A stretch of 64,000 bases of DNA from Mansonella perstans (GCA_037074765.1 JBAMDO010000062.1:210123-274122); one strand, 5' to 3'. Shown: positions 24,738 through 37,400, counted from the first letter of the stretch. Numbers and translations are program-made. The notes: generated by a model not told the origin, from the sequence alone.

Positions 24738-27685
24738 AATACAAAATACTCTATGAGAAGGTTAATTTTCATTTCCACTTAGAAATTATTGGAAAAATAA
24801 AAATTTTATTATTGCATCATCATATTATACATGTATAAATTAGATCTTTCTCTACATTAATTAACGCTTTGCTGAAGTAATTAGTACTTCGTTACAGTAA
24901 TTAGTGTTTTGCTGCAGTAATTAATGCTTTGCTACAGTAATTAGTGCCTTGCTATTGTGATTAATACTTTGCAAATACTATCAGTTTGACGCTTCTTAAA
25001 CCAAAAAAATTCTCATTTTTAGCCGTAACAAAAAAAAAAATTAAGTAGAATATACTGTTTGCGCTTAATGAATCATCGCATTATTCAGTGATTTAAATAA
25101 AATTCTTCTTTTCATTTTGTTTTTAACTTTTTATATTCCACTTAATTTTTTATTATGGCTAAAAATTACTTCGCAGATCATTTTTAGCCCTATACATACA
25201 AGTACAAAGCTTCAAAATGTTCAACAGCATATTGTTGTAGTGTTGCTCTTTCTACCTTTACATTATTATTCACACTGTTCATTGCATTTACAACACAGGT
25301 AATTTTAATTTTCCAAAAAAAAACTATTTAAAATATTAATTGCTGGGATAGGATAATGATTTTAGTTGTTAGTTTACTTTTTTCATTCTAATTATTTAAG
25401 ATTAATATAAAGATTTTTTGGAAGATTATTTATACGTAATTACTAGAAATTTTTATTAGCGTTTATTAAAGCTCTCAGGGTTTTTTTTTTTTGTCCTCCT
25501 CCCTTAACAAAAAATTTTATCATTTTCAAAATTTATGTAAGAATGAAAAAGTGTAAGAATTATTGATTGATTTCAGGGTTTTTGGAAAAAATTTAGTGAA
25601 TATCGAGAGCAAGCAACAGTTTATTATAAACAACAATTCATTGTATTGTTAAAGGGAGAAATGCCAAACAGTTACTACATATGGAGTTCGTATCCATTAC
25701 TTAATTATGCTGAAGAAGCACATATACGAATAGCGGTAATGGAAGAATACGAAAATGATTTTAATGATGACGGAAAACCTGATCTGGTTAGCTGCTTTGC
25801 TTATACAAAGAGTTTTTTTCTACAGAAACATTTACTTGGATAAAAGTATAAAATTTAATTGTTGAGTGAAATTCAAATATCTTCTTTTGACATACATGAT
25901 TTAAACACTGGAAAGATAATGCAGTTGAAAAGAACTCATCTCTGGTAATTTGTAATATCCTTCTAATTCTGTGTACTTATTCACTGAATTTTAGATTGAA
26001 TTAAATGTCACATTTCCTATTGAAGAAAAAGATAAAATCTCTGGAGTTTTTTATATGTTTTTATTTGATTATCAACTTGATCAAAGGTCGCGCTTTTCGG
26101 TATGAATTTTTTTCTGTACAAGCAATGCTCAAAAATTAAAATATTTTTTAATTTCTTTAATAAAAAGGGCTGTTGAACATTAGTTTTACACGGAAGTATA
26201 TGAAAAAATTTCTCTGAAAAAAATAATTTTTTTTATTACTTAATAAAATTGGTGTATGTAAAGTGAATGTCTGAGAATTCTTACAAAAATTTAGTTAAAG
26301 TCCGAAAAAGGAAACTTCTCAAAGTTACAGATGGAAACTGCAATACTTGATGACTTGGAGCACGTAACAATGTCATCATCATTAATGGTTTCTGGCGATC
26401 TTTGGTTGGATCAAGCAGTTCCATTCTGGAGTAGTGGTCAAGATCCAGATCATGGAGGAGCTCTGATCAATGAATCCAATTTGGATTTAGCTCAGTATAA
26501 TCCTTCCGTAATTGTTACACGTAATTCTTTAAGGAATTTCACAACAACCTTGAAAAGGTAAATCGTTTTAAAAGATTTTTGCTCTTACTTATACTATCGA
26601 CTTGCATTTTATTTTGACTTTACTACTTAATTGATTTTACATTTACAAGCTTACTAATATCAAAATAGGTTCTTCTTAAAGTTAGTTGAATCTGAACTTA
26701 TTTGATGCAGTAGTTGCCCCATTAAATTATATGGTACTTAATTTTTGATATATTAATTTTTTTTCCATTCCTTTTTCTTTAGATAAGAAGAGTGCCGTCA
26801 TTTTTTGGTCATCTAAAAATCATCTGTATCATTTTTTAGCTTCTATTTTCACTTCCATAATGAGTATTTCATCTTTCAGTTTCGATTTTTTTACTTTAAT
26901 TTAGCTCGTAAATCATTGCTCAAATTTGACAGATAAAAGAGATTTTCAGAGTGATGAAAATCACCATTTTATTATCATGGGCATAGCTTTTTTTTTGTTT
27001 GTTTTCTTAAAATATCGTTATTATGAAACATGTTTCAAAATTTCATTAAGTAGAAAAGGGAACTTCCCCAAAATCATGGATAGGAACTTTTTACATTCTA
27101 GCACAATTAATTTATAGAAAGGCTTTTATATTAATCTATATTCTTTTAAATCATTGAAATTAACCAATGCCACTTTTATATTTGCTTTTTAGTTGTGATT
27201 TAAAGAAATTAAAAATAGAAGTGCCAGAAAAATTATATGGTAATAAATAATGAATAGGAAGAGAAATAACCTTATTTATTGCTTAGTTCTTATTTTGATT
27301 CCATGATTTAAATAATAAGATTTTAGAGAGCTTGTAAATAGTAATTATAGCAATTAGTAATGCTTGAAATATTATTTTCCAAGAACTTAATTTCGTTTTT
27401 GTATATACTGAATTTTTTTTTTTAAGGAAAACAGTTTCATGGATACCCAAAAAAAGAACTGGTAGTAATAATTTCATATTGCACTTATCGATACGAATCA
27501 TTGAACAAGAACTGTTTTATCGAACAGGTCTTTTGGAACTCTTAAAATGGGCATGGATTCAATATTTTGCCTGTTTCATTATTGTTTATTATTTCACTAA
27601 TAAATTACGACGATTTTTATTTGAAAATAATGTTGTCAGTACGATTATTGTTCGACGAAATCATCATTTTAATGAATTTGACTAG
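24734..27685 (+). CDS. tmem-231: TMEM231, ciliary transition-zone membrane protein
   Basis: Two-pass component of the MKS/B9 module at the ciliary transition zone, which gates membrane protein entry into cilia. Six exons: 24734-24760, 25188-25298, 25577-25786, 25995-26099, 26331-26557, 27427-27685, joining to 312 aa (human about 316). The short first exon MKYKILYEK followed by PYTYKYKASKCS aligns with the family start. The first membrane segment (LLFTLFIAFTTQ) runs into GFWKKFSEYREQ, a family signature. Then come YIWSSYPLLNY, ENDFNDDGKPDL, the luminal beta-rich region and, near the C-terminus, LLELLKWAWIQYFACFIIVY (second membrane segment) and NNVVSTIIVRRN. The start was chosen by alignment and because no other upstream exon fits. 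The start codon overlaps the stop of the 50-residue ORF. Confidence 0.93.
24861..24972 (+). repeat. 20-bp tandem array, 5.6 copies, in TMEM231 intron 1
   Basis: Five full units starting at 24861, 24881, 24901, 24921 and 24941 plus a partial one at 24961. Consensus is about TTARTGCTTTGCTACAGTAA, so each unit ends in AGTAA or a near copy. The units diverge at 2-5 positions, so the array is not brand new. Confidence 0.92.
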
Positions 27686-29359
27686 ATGAACAAACGATAG
27701 TAATGATGGAAAAAAAAGAAAAAAGTCTGGATAATCAGGATGCAAAAGAAATAATGATGGGTCTTCGCATTTTTTGTAAATAGCAATTGCTTGAACAAAT
27801 TACGAATCATTCATTATTCATTATAAAAATAATAATTTGAGTGAACATTTTTGAAATGTACTAAGAGATGTTTTTGTATGATCTAAAAAAAAGGTTAAAC
27901 TTCAAGGCTTGTAAAGAAAACACCTTAAAACTTACACACCTTAAATAAAACAGATGAATCAATTGTTGTGTTTCTTTTTTTTGAATGTTCTCTCTTCGTT
28001 ATTGATTCTTAACTTTTACTGTATATTCTCTTTTGCTGTTGGATTTTTTTTTTTGATTTCAGTTTTAATTTTTTCACAAGAAAATTTTAAAAACTGCACT
28101 TTTTGTTTCAACGAAAAGGAATGCCGGAAAATTAATAGATTGTCTTCGTTCTTCATTCTTCCCTCATTCCTCGCTATTTTCTAAGATTTTTTGTTTGGTT
28201 TAATGTCGAAATTTTTAACGCTTAAAATCATTAAAATCATTCACAAAAGAATTTTCCATTCTTTCAAATATTATTAATGTTGCAAATTCAACAAATGACT
28301 ATTTTGAATTTCTGTTGTATTCTGTTCCCTTCTATCATATATTCTCTTATATTTTAAAAAATTTAATTATTTGTTTTTTTTCGCATAATTTAATTCTAAC
28401 AATTAAAAATTTTTTATTATAAAATTGTAATTTGTCCCTTTGATTTCTCTGTTTAGTCATTTATCAATTGCAAGTTTCTTCTATTGGACACTAAGAAATA
28501 TTTTGAGGAAAGATTGAAAAGCTAAAATTTAATTTATAGATGTCGACATAGATTGTATTGCAAAATTTTCCCAAAAGAAAAAAATGCTCGCACAACGAGA
28601 TATGTTCAATCGATATCGGGCTACTGAGAAAAAATATTTGTATATTTTTAAGTGGATACAAAAATATATCCAAGATATCTGTATTAGTAATTAATTATTC
28701 AGTATCTCCTGAAGAACAAACTGGAAGTAACCGATTGTAATTAAAAAAATGATTAGATGAATTTAATCAGTGAACAAATTTGTGCAAAAAAAGTGAAAAT
28801 TTTCTGCAACGTATGGAAAATGTATCAAGTCTGACTAAACAGCAGTCTCTTAACTGACCGACCTACCGTAATAAATTGCAAATTTATTGTGCAATAGTAC
28901 TTTTCAAATATTTTTTTTAGTTGCTAAAATAATCCGAATACATTCGCAGGACAAATAGTTTGAAGAAAAATTTTCTGGTTTTCCTTTTTTCCATTTTTTT
29001 GCTTACGAATTTTTTCTTTGCCCCTTTCTGCAATGCTTAACAAATTTAAGATCTTTTTAAATAAGATTTTTTATTTATTAGTGTTATTCAGAAACAGTGA
29101 AGCAAACATGGATGGAGAAGTTTATCCATAAGGAAAAGATAATAATGATTTTTTAAATGAACAAAAAAGTATCAATGAGTTGGTGAGATCACTTGAACGA
29201 TCGATTTGATCCCAGACAAAGATAGCTAAATGTCTTCATGATATTATCCAAAGTAAGATATATGATGATAAAGAATGATAAATTGATTTTTATCAAATAA
29301 AAAAAAGAAATATTAAGATTGAAATCAAAAAAGACAAACAATGAGGAAAATTGTGATAA
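27686..29359. other. Intergenic, TMEM231 to insulin-like gene
   Basis: No gene seen. Possible polyadenylation signals: AATAAA at 27944-27949 for TMEM231 and, on the minus strand, AATAAA-type sequence at 29070-29079 for the insulin-like gene. The rest is AT-rich DNA. The two genes converge here. Confidence 0.5.
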
Positions 29360-30010
29360 TTAGGTATTGCAACATAACGATCGGATGAACGGCATGGAGC
29401 ATCTCTTATAGCAACATTCCTCTGCCACATCCTCCAATAATTTTTTTTCATTCACAACTTTTTCACTGTCTGAAAGTTCATTTTTTAATTGTGACGATAA
29501 AATTTACTGGTTTTATAGGAAGACTAATCCACTCCACAATTACTTAGGTAGTGCTCAAACAAGATAAAGGCTGATAGAATGATAGGCTTGAGCTTTCGAA
29601 GTGCTATTTGAAATTCTAGATATAAACAAGTCGAAGTTTAATTTTTAACTGCTCTCAGAATATGAAAAATAATCAGAATGAAGTCAAATTATGAAAAGTA
29701 TTTCTACATTTATTTCAAAATTTTCAAAAATTATCGACGATGCACCAGTAAAACTGGCCTTGAAATGATCTTTCCTTTGATTAATAAATGAGAACTTGAC
29801 AATTTCTAACTGTCAAAAAAAAAAACAGTAGAAATTATTACTACCACTGTATGGCGAGGATATGCCGATTTGAATACATCCATTACAAGTTATCAAAATG
29901 AGTGATGACATTCGATCGATGCAGATACCAGTGGGAAGAGCCGCTTTGGACTTCTGTAGTCCAATAATGCCAAAGAAGACGAAGATAATCACAGTTGGAC
30001 ACTCCATCAT
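29360..30010 (-). CDS. Insulin-like peptide, two exons, 91-residue precursor
   Basis: Secreted insulin/relaxin-family ligand, expected to act on an insulin/IGF receptor. Exon 1 is 30010-29845 and exon 2 is 29469-29360, phase 1 at both sides, with acceptor AACTTTCAG. The precursor starts MMECPTVIIFVFFGIIGLQ, a good signal peptide, with cleavage likely near KSKA. The B-chain has C30-x11-C42 (GICIDRMSSLILITCNGC). A short linker contains a dibasic KK at 64-65. The A-chain is ECCYKRCSMPFIRSLCCNT, giving C74-C75-x3-C79-x8-C88, the exact insulin A spacing. The extra cysteines C45 and C89 would allow a fourth bridge, as in the C. elegans beta-type insulins. The introns and phases were found by eye. 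It lies alone between TMEM231 and EMB-4, on the opposite strand. Confidence 0.85.
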
Positions 30011-31740
30011 TCTGATGGACTGATGGCGAATTACTGTTATTTACTGCAACTGATATTTAAATTTTACACAAATAACAATTTGATCATAGAATACTACTCA
30101 GTCAACGAAAAAGCTAATAGTGAAATTCAATTTGCAACAGAAAGACTAATAAATATTGTATTGTTAAGAAGCCAGTATAGGTCATATGAACTAAAAAGTT
30201 CACTGATATTAATTAACAAAGTTTGGAATACAAGACAATACAAGTATTACAGTCTTCAACGACACTATTTAAGGAGTCTATTTTAACTCCGATTAAAATT
30301 AAAATCATAATATATAGAGCAGACAAAGCCTCCAATTGTAGCAAATGATCAAACAAACTTTGCATAAATTATGGAGCGAGAAATGTTGACATTATAACTT
30401 TGATACTGTAGCTGCTTGGTGTTAAATAAGATGTTCAATGAAAATGAAATATACTTTTGCGGTGAGGCAAAAAATAATTCAATAGGAGTAACAAATAACA
30501 AAATGAAAAAAAGAATATATCGGACTTAGGCACAAAAGTCACAAAAAAACGAGGTGAAATTGGTTTTTTTTAAACTATTGATCGTCTCAGTGATAGCATC
30601 TACGAGTCGTATCTCACTCAGTATTACTAACAGGAACTAAATGGATGATTCAGGAAGACGAAAACATCAATGATAAAGGTTTTCAAGGCTCATAATTAAG
30701 GGCAAAAAGTAATCGAGGAGAGGCGAATTTGAAAATGCGCTCATCTATCATTAGTTGAAATGAGAAGATCACATTTGAAGTTCAAATGAGAGTATTCATT
30801 TCGTTATTTTTAAAATTACATGCATATATTTTACATATAATTATATTTATAATTACATTCATATACAGTAAGTTTATAAATTTTTTCTTTCATTTTTTTG
30901 ACGCTTTATATTTTTTTGTTGCGTCATAATAACGTGACATTATTAAGAAGGACAACTCAAATGTGGCTAATGATAGGAAAGTGCCATCAAAATGAAAGCG
31001 CGCAAGAAAATGCAAATGAATGAATAAATTGTCGAAGAACGAAATACAAATCGGTGAGATGGAAGAAATTATGTACCGAAAAAAAGTGAACAGAAAGGAA
31101 TGAACTATTTTTTGAAATGCATTTAAATGATATCATTCATGATGTGAGAGAAAATATGATAAAAGGTTGTTTCAGTTACTATTTCGACGTTTGTTCAAAT
31201 TTTTTTTTTAAACAATGAGCTAGGCTAAAATTCAAAAAAAAAAGTCGTAGTTTTAAAGTACATGTGAAGAACTTTTGCACTTAGTATTTTTTTAAATTTA
31301 AAAAAAGAAATGAAATAACGAAATGAAAGAATCATTCATTCGTTAAGTTAAATTGCAATAAATCAGAATTGAAATAAATTTCAAGAAAAAAAACAAAATT
31401 TATCATGTTAAAATTTGTCAACAAAGATAATTTCCTAATTGGAATTTCAATTGTAGTTTACATCTCATCTTGTAGATAAAACAAATGAGATATTAGCTAA
31501 GCAATTAACCATTGCCATTTAATGATTGTGTTCATTAAGGTGTGCACCTTGTTGAGGAATTCATTTAAAACAATTTTCAGCAATCATACTGAATTAATAA
31601 AGCAACGGTTGCATAGATAGTGTAGTTTTTTTAAGGCGCAAATGTTAATCATTTTTTGGATGGATAAAAATTTTTCAAGCTTAAAGTTTTCAGTCAGCTA
31701 ATTAAGCATATGGCATCATGATTAATGAAATGATGGATGA

Positions 31741-31945
31741 GTTTTTCAGAAAAACTTATAGTAAATATAATAGTTGTTGCATATCAAACTTAAATAGAGT
31801 AAAGAATGGAAAGATGCAATAATTATGTAAAATAGAACAGCATGTAGCTTCTACTAATTAATGCCCACAGTGATCGTTTCCAAACAAATTGTATTAAGTT
31901 TGATAGCAACAACTATTCATGTTTACTATAAGTTTTTCTGAAAAC
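31741..31945. repeat. Foldback element: about 55-bp inverted arms around a 95-bp loop
   Basis: The left arm 31741-31796 begins GTTTTTCAGAAAAACTTATA. The right arm 31892-31945 ends TATAAGTTTTTCTGAAAAC. They are reverse complements over about 54 bases with a few mismatches and small gaps. The loop has no ORF. It looks like a miniature inverted-repeat element or a hairpin-forming sequence. No clear target-site duplication was seen. Confidence 0.8.
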
Positions 31946-34203
31946 TATATATAATCATTACGTTTTGAGGACATTATTGATGACAATTTGTTAACGCATA
32001 ATACCAGAAATGTTAGGATTAAATAAAACAATGTTTCAATATCTCATAGTATTTAATGAATTAATAGTTAATATGACGAACAAATCTCCAATCAGGATAT
32101 TATCAATGACAGCTTACTTGATAACAAATCATTCAAAGTAAGAAAAACAAAAAAAGCGGATGAAGGAAATTGTAGTAAAATTAGCAGTGAAGTTTTTTTT
32201 TTTGAGTAAATTAAATATCGAAAGGGAATTTACAAAATAAATGCTTCTGGAAACTTTCTGGAAAAATTCTGGAAATTTTAACTTAATCAAACGAAAGGAT
32301 TCTCAAATTATTCCGTTGCTAATAATACAATCACATGTTGGTTATTGCCGAGTGTCAGTTTCAGAGGAGAAAGATTCATCTGTTGATCTAACAGTAAATG
32401 AACGCGCAATTCAATTACAAATTTGATTTTCAATCATTCCCTTGACTTTAGATATATTCAGTTTTCATTGATTGAACTAATCAGTAGCTTTACAGGAATA
32501 ATGTAAATGATTAAAGCCACTGATTGTTTTAATAATGACCAAAGGAAATCGATAACATGTGCAGCTATTTATTATTATTGATTACAAATTTTGAGATATT
32601 TAAAAAAATTGTTTATATGTATTATCGATCATTTTAAAATTTCGAATTTTGATTCGATGTGACCATTATAAAGTAATTTTCACTCACAACTTGTCACCTA
32701 ACAATGTATTTTGCATCCAAACTAATATTTTTTTTTCATCCAAATTATTATTATTACAATTATTGCTACAAAAATCAAATGTTAAAGTAAAAGGTAGTGG
32801 GAAGCAAAATGATCATTCATTTGTGTGATTTATTCGACTTCTGATGACATTAATAAAGCAAATATTTCGCTTCATACTGAAATAAAATTGCCGTAACATG
32901 AAAGTTATTGTTAAAATGAATAAAAAGAAAATAAGTTGAATTTCAGAATTAAATTTTTAATTTGTAGAAATTGGATTTTAATTAAAGTCATAAGATTTTT
33001 AATTTAAGTCATAATCATCTCCTCGCTTCTTCCAATTCAGATGGTTTTTTTTTTTTTTTTTTTTTTTTTAAACTGAATTTTTTTAATAATTTTTCAAATG
33101 AATTTTTGAAGTGTAAAAGTTTCAATGTCATATTTTAATGAATCTAACGAAAGATTTGACTGCAATTAAATTTTAAAACTCTATTCTATCATGCTTCTGC
33201 ATTCATTTCAATGTTTTCTCATTTAATGCAAGTTATAATCAAAGGCTAGAAATTCAGAAGTTGGAAATTGAAAAGGAATAAGAATTCAAATTTAAGAACT
33301 AGAAATGAAATGAATGAAACATTATTGCAAATGTGATGACAAAAATTGTGCTTGTTGTGCTAGGAGCTTTTCCTGTATAAAGCAAGCATCTAAGCAACAA
33401 TTTTCACCAAAATATTCTTTTCTAAAAATTGCAAATTTGGAAATTGAAACTTTTCTTTTAATCTAACAATGATAAATTTATCTATGCTAAAAACATTTGC
33501 AACTTCTTTAATTTTTATTTCATTTTCTTTGAATGAATTAGAAGTGATAAAAAAGTTTTATTAAAATTCCAAAATATTTGTAAATGTTATAAGTTAAAAT
33601 TAAATTAGAATAAATATATGTTGCTTCATAGAAGTCATAGTAAATAATTGAGCCCAACTGTCCAATAATTAATCAAAGTATCGTAATAAAATGATTTTAT
33701 TTCTGTTATTGTAAAATCTCTGATATCTCAAATGAATTCTTCCCGCATCACTGAAACTAATTATTGCACTGTGACCACACTGCTGTGATTATCGGAGAGA
33801 AGTTGGTTTGCTACACTGTAATCGTTGTTTGTAGAAATATTATGAGTTTTTGAGAAGAGCAAAAGATTGAGTATAAATATAGAGACCATTTAAGTAATGG
33901 AATTAAGAGATGAAGAAAAATGTAAGAGTAAGAGGAAAGAGATGACGGAAGATGTCGAAATAAAATGAATATAATTCAGTAAAAGATGTAGGTTGACAGT
34001 TAGCAAAGAAAAAAACGAATCTTTCGAAGTGTAGAAATTGATGAGAGTACAATTATATAAAAGTTAATTTGTCAAAGACGCAGAGAAACAATTGGGAAAT
34101 TTCCTGAGGCGTAGACTTGAGCAATCCGTGGTAACTTAAAATCGGGATTCGAAGTTCTTCGGGAGATTCAGGGGGTTTCTCAGGATTGTCAGGGGTCAAA
34201 GGG

Positions 34204-34380
34204 TTCTAGAAATACGTGCAAGCGGATTCTAAGTGGTTGAGATTCTAAACGGATTCTAAGATTATAAGCTTCTAGAAATACGTGCTGTTCGGGAATGGTG
34301 AAGAAATGTTTGTTATCCGTTATCATCTGAAATCAGTGATTTTTTGAAGGTATATGATTATAAGCACGTATTTCTAGAAG
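34204..34380. repeat. Inverted and direct copies of an 18-bp motif before EMB-4
   Basis: CTTCTAGAAATACGTGCT at 34269-34286 is matched by its exact reverse complement at 34363-34380, only 23 nt before the EMB-4 ATG. A direct copy of 16 of the bases lies at 34204-34219. This could fold as a hairpin or hold paired binding sites; the function is unknown. Confidence 0.85.
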
Positions 34381-34403
34381 AAAAAATTAACTTCTGCACA
34401 AAA

Positions 34404-37400
34404 ATGACAGTTGGAAGTATTTTGACGACAGAAGCTATCCAGGAGGATCATTTGATGCAGGCAAGTTGAATTAATTCAAGACCAAGACTTGTTCTCAAAA
34501 ATGGGATTTATCAGTAGTTCTAGGCATTCTTTGTATTAAGGAAAAGATATCTGGTAAGACAGTCTGATTTCTAGCAAGAAAAATTGTTTGTTCCATATGC
34601 CATGAAATATTGCTTTTTGTCGTAATATTTTGCGCACTTAATAAGTGCTTCTGATGATTTAAGGAATTAATTAACTTAATAAAAATCTAACAGATGATTT
34701 TTCTTATTGTGATAGATTTTCTTCACATATTTTTTATCAGTCTGATGTTTTTCTCGAACTTTAGATAGCTCGACAATATTGGGCGCCATATTCACTTGAC
34801 TATCGTCCGTTTGATTGCAATTTAATCGATACAATTTATGAAAATGAATTAGCACAAAGCTCTTTCATGCAAAAAAAAGTCGTCGTATTGGAATTCAGGT
34901 TCCTTTCATTTTTTTTCATCAAGAAGTTCATGAAAGTTCCCAATGTAAAAAATATACGATTTCTATAAATTTATTGAAAGTCTTTATTTTAAGCTCTTTT
35001 TTGAAATATAAAAAAGATATGTATAAGAGACATATGTAGACTGGGTAGACAAGCATTTAAACGCTGATTTGGGAAAGTAAAGCATTGTAAGCTTGTATTA
35101 CTCCTCTTATTTTGATATATTCTTTAATCCTTGTCTTTAAGACTGCTTTTTACTATCAATCCTCCAGTTTTTATCATCAGAAATTATTCCTAATTTCTCT
35201 GCTTCCTTTCCTCTTCGTTCGACATATTTCTCATTGTTTGGTTATGATTACTGTGTTTACTAATAAAGATGAATTAAAGAAAAAAGAAGTACCGATGTAA
35301 ATCGTAAATTTCAGTCAGTACCTCGAGCGGTATCTTTGGCCGAATTTTATTGCAGAGAAGGCTAATAACCATTATGTCATGTCCATCGTAATTATGCTTA
35401 ACGTGAAATTTCGAGAAAGGATTCCAGTTTGGAGTGTAATTTGTATTTTCTTTTTTCCTTTATTCAAAACCTTCAGCTATCATTTGTTGATAAGTGACAC
35501 TACTTAAAATGTTTAGTTTAAGGTATGTGTTGAGATCTATGTTAGGGAGCACTGAGAGTTTTTTTTTTTACATGTTCTATTTTTGCTACCACATATTCAA
35601 AGATTTTAAACAAAAGGTCTTTCTGTAAAAAGTTCTGACACACCAGCTGGAGTAAGGCATTTTGATAAGAAAGCAGTACTCATTTTCTTGCTATCAGATA
35701 TTTGGTATTCGAGTTGTGATATTTCAGTGCATCATTGAGCGTTCGGCTCAATTTCCTCTTTTCTTTCGAAGAATATTGCACCTTGTTTTGGACACTGGAC
35801 AAGTCACATTATTGGAACGGTCCGCAATTATTAAATTCCTGATCAATTGCTTCAATTCAGTGGCAAGTATTTCTTTCCATTTCGTCATTTATTTATAGGT
35901 TGTGTAACAGTTTGATTATTAGTATATAGAATAAAATGATTTGATCTTTGCAGTCGTAAAATTTTTCCAAGCTACTGGGAGATAATACAGGGATACATTT
36001 ACTTCATATCGAAAGATCGGGGCGAGAAATTGAACTCTTTATTTCTAGTACAGTTGGTAATATAATTCATCAAAGACTATAAATGATCCAAAATTGCAGG
36101 AAGTGGATTTGGTGAGAAAAGAAGTGATGAAAATAATTTCACTTACAATGTGGTCCAATTTGCTTCCAGTTGGTTTTTAATCTTCGCCTTGCTTTACTCT
36201 GTCTCCCTCCGCCAAGTGTTATAACATCTTTTGATGTCATATTTTTTAAAAATATGGGTTTGTTATTCTCAGAGTTTAGAAGCTCATTCGCAATTTTTAG
36301 ATCCAAAGAGAAGATCTTTTCCAAGCAAATCCGAAATTGCGGAAGATATGGAACAAGTCCGAAACAAAGGCAGCCTCAGCAACAGATGAGGAAAAGGAAT
36401 TATTAACTTTCGAACGTACATTTATGTGGAATTTGCTACAAATCTTCAAGCAAACGCTAACAGATGTTGATGATGAATCTAGCGGTATACTTTATGTTCT
36501 GCTTTTAAACATTAAATTCATAATAAATTCACTACGTTTAAATTATATAACATCTTTCAATTTTTCTTTTTCTTTTCCTTCAATGCTTCAATTTTTTAAG
36601 AAGTGGGAATTGACGGCATACATTTTTTGGAACATTGTTTGCAGCTATTTATTGATCTGGAATCTTTTTTGACCACAAGGTACGTCGTTTCAGTGGTGTT
36701 TGAATTGCCTCTCTTGTCATCAGATCTTAAATATTACTTAAGCAATTTAGTAAGCGTGTAGTTAAGTTTTCTAGAAGGCATCATATTAATTTGACTACGA
36801 TTAAGAAGCTAGAAAATATATGGGTGGAGTTGTTGCGTAGGTGTTCGGAATATTGGATTATTTTTTTAATACTTATCTTATTATATATTAAAAATGCACT
36901 TCATTGACGTCCCACAACATCACAAAGTGCTAATTCTTATACATTTAGGATGTGACCTTAGAATTAGTAATAAGATAAATGCAAAATTATATGAATTCGT
37001 CTTATTTTGATTATGCTTTTTAGATCCTAGGAATGGCAGTTTCTATATTGCATGGTCCAGTCACTAAAATAAGACACTCTTATCCGAAAACACATATTTT
37101 CTGATTTAAAATTTTTTTTTATCTAATTCTTATCTTGCAGGCGCTTCTTTAATGCTATATTACATGCAAGTAATATATTGATAAACTGTATACTGTCTTC
37201 GTTAATAACTACAGAAGTTGGAGGATTATTTTGTCAACTGGTCACAATGCTGAAGTTTTATTCACATTTTGAGATCGACGATGTCACCGGTGAGCCGCTC
37301 ACGCATAGCCAAGTACGTTAACTTCGCTTGTAAAAAATTTCTTGTTAGTCTCTCAGGTGTTCCAGTTTTTATATTAATATTGCTACCTTTTTGTTTACAT

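Larger units (their letters stand above)
30011..34403. other. 4.4-kb gene-poor region upstream of EMB-4 and the insulin-like gene
   Basis: This is a divergent intergenic region. I could not support any gene. A weak open stretch at 32241-32426 (+) reads as protein-like near its end but has no convincing start or splice partners. The region contains the foldback element at 31741-31945, a 25-nt T run at 33045-33069, and an inverted-repeat cluster plus a G-rich patch at 34143-34380. Promoters of both flanking genes must lie here. Confidence 0.5.

Noticed and set aside
29862..30022. Small plus-strand ORFs reading MARICRFEYIHY and MSDDIRSMQIPVGRAALD, also with an ATGA overlap
   Set aside because: They are antisense shadows of the insulin-like exon 1, which has a signal peptide, fitting splice sites and the full cysteine pattern.
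30023..30286. 87-codon plus-strand open frame
   Set aside because: Composition is Tyr/Asn/Ile/Leu-rich like random AT-rich DNA; no splice partners, motif or plausible start context.
32241..32426. 61-codon plus-strand frame ending VDLTVNERAIQLQI
   Set aside because: The end looks protein-like, but there is no partner exon, no start context and no recognisable motif. Not enough to call a gene.
35950..36057. Open stretch that could be an extra EMB-4 exon ([16 protein letters not shown])
   Set aside because: Joining 35862 directly to 36100 gives an unbroken match to the family (CFNS-V-EVDL) in phase, so this stretch lies in the GC-AG intron.
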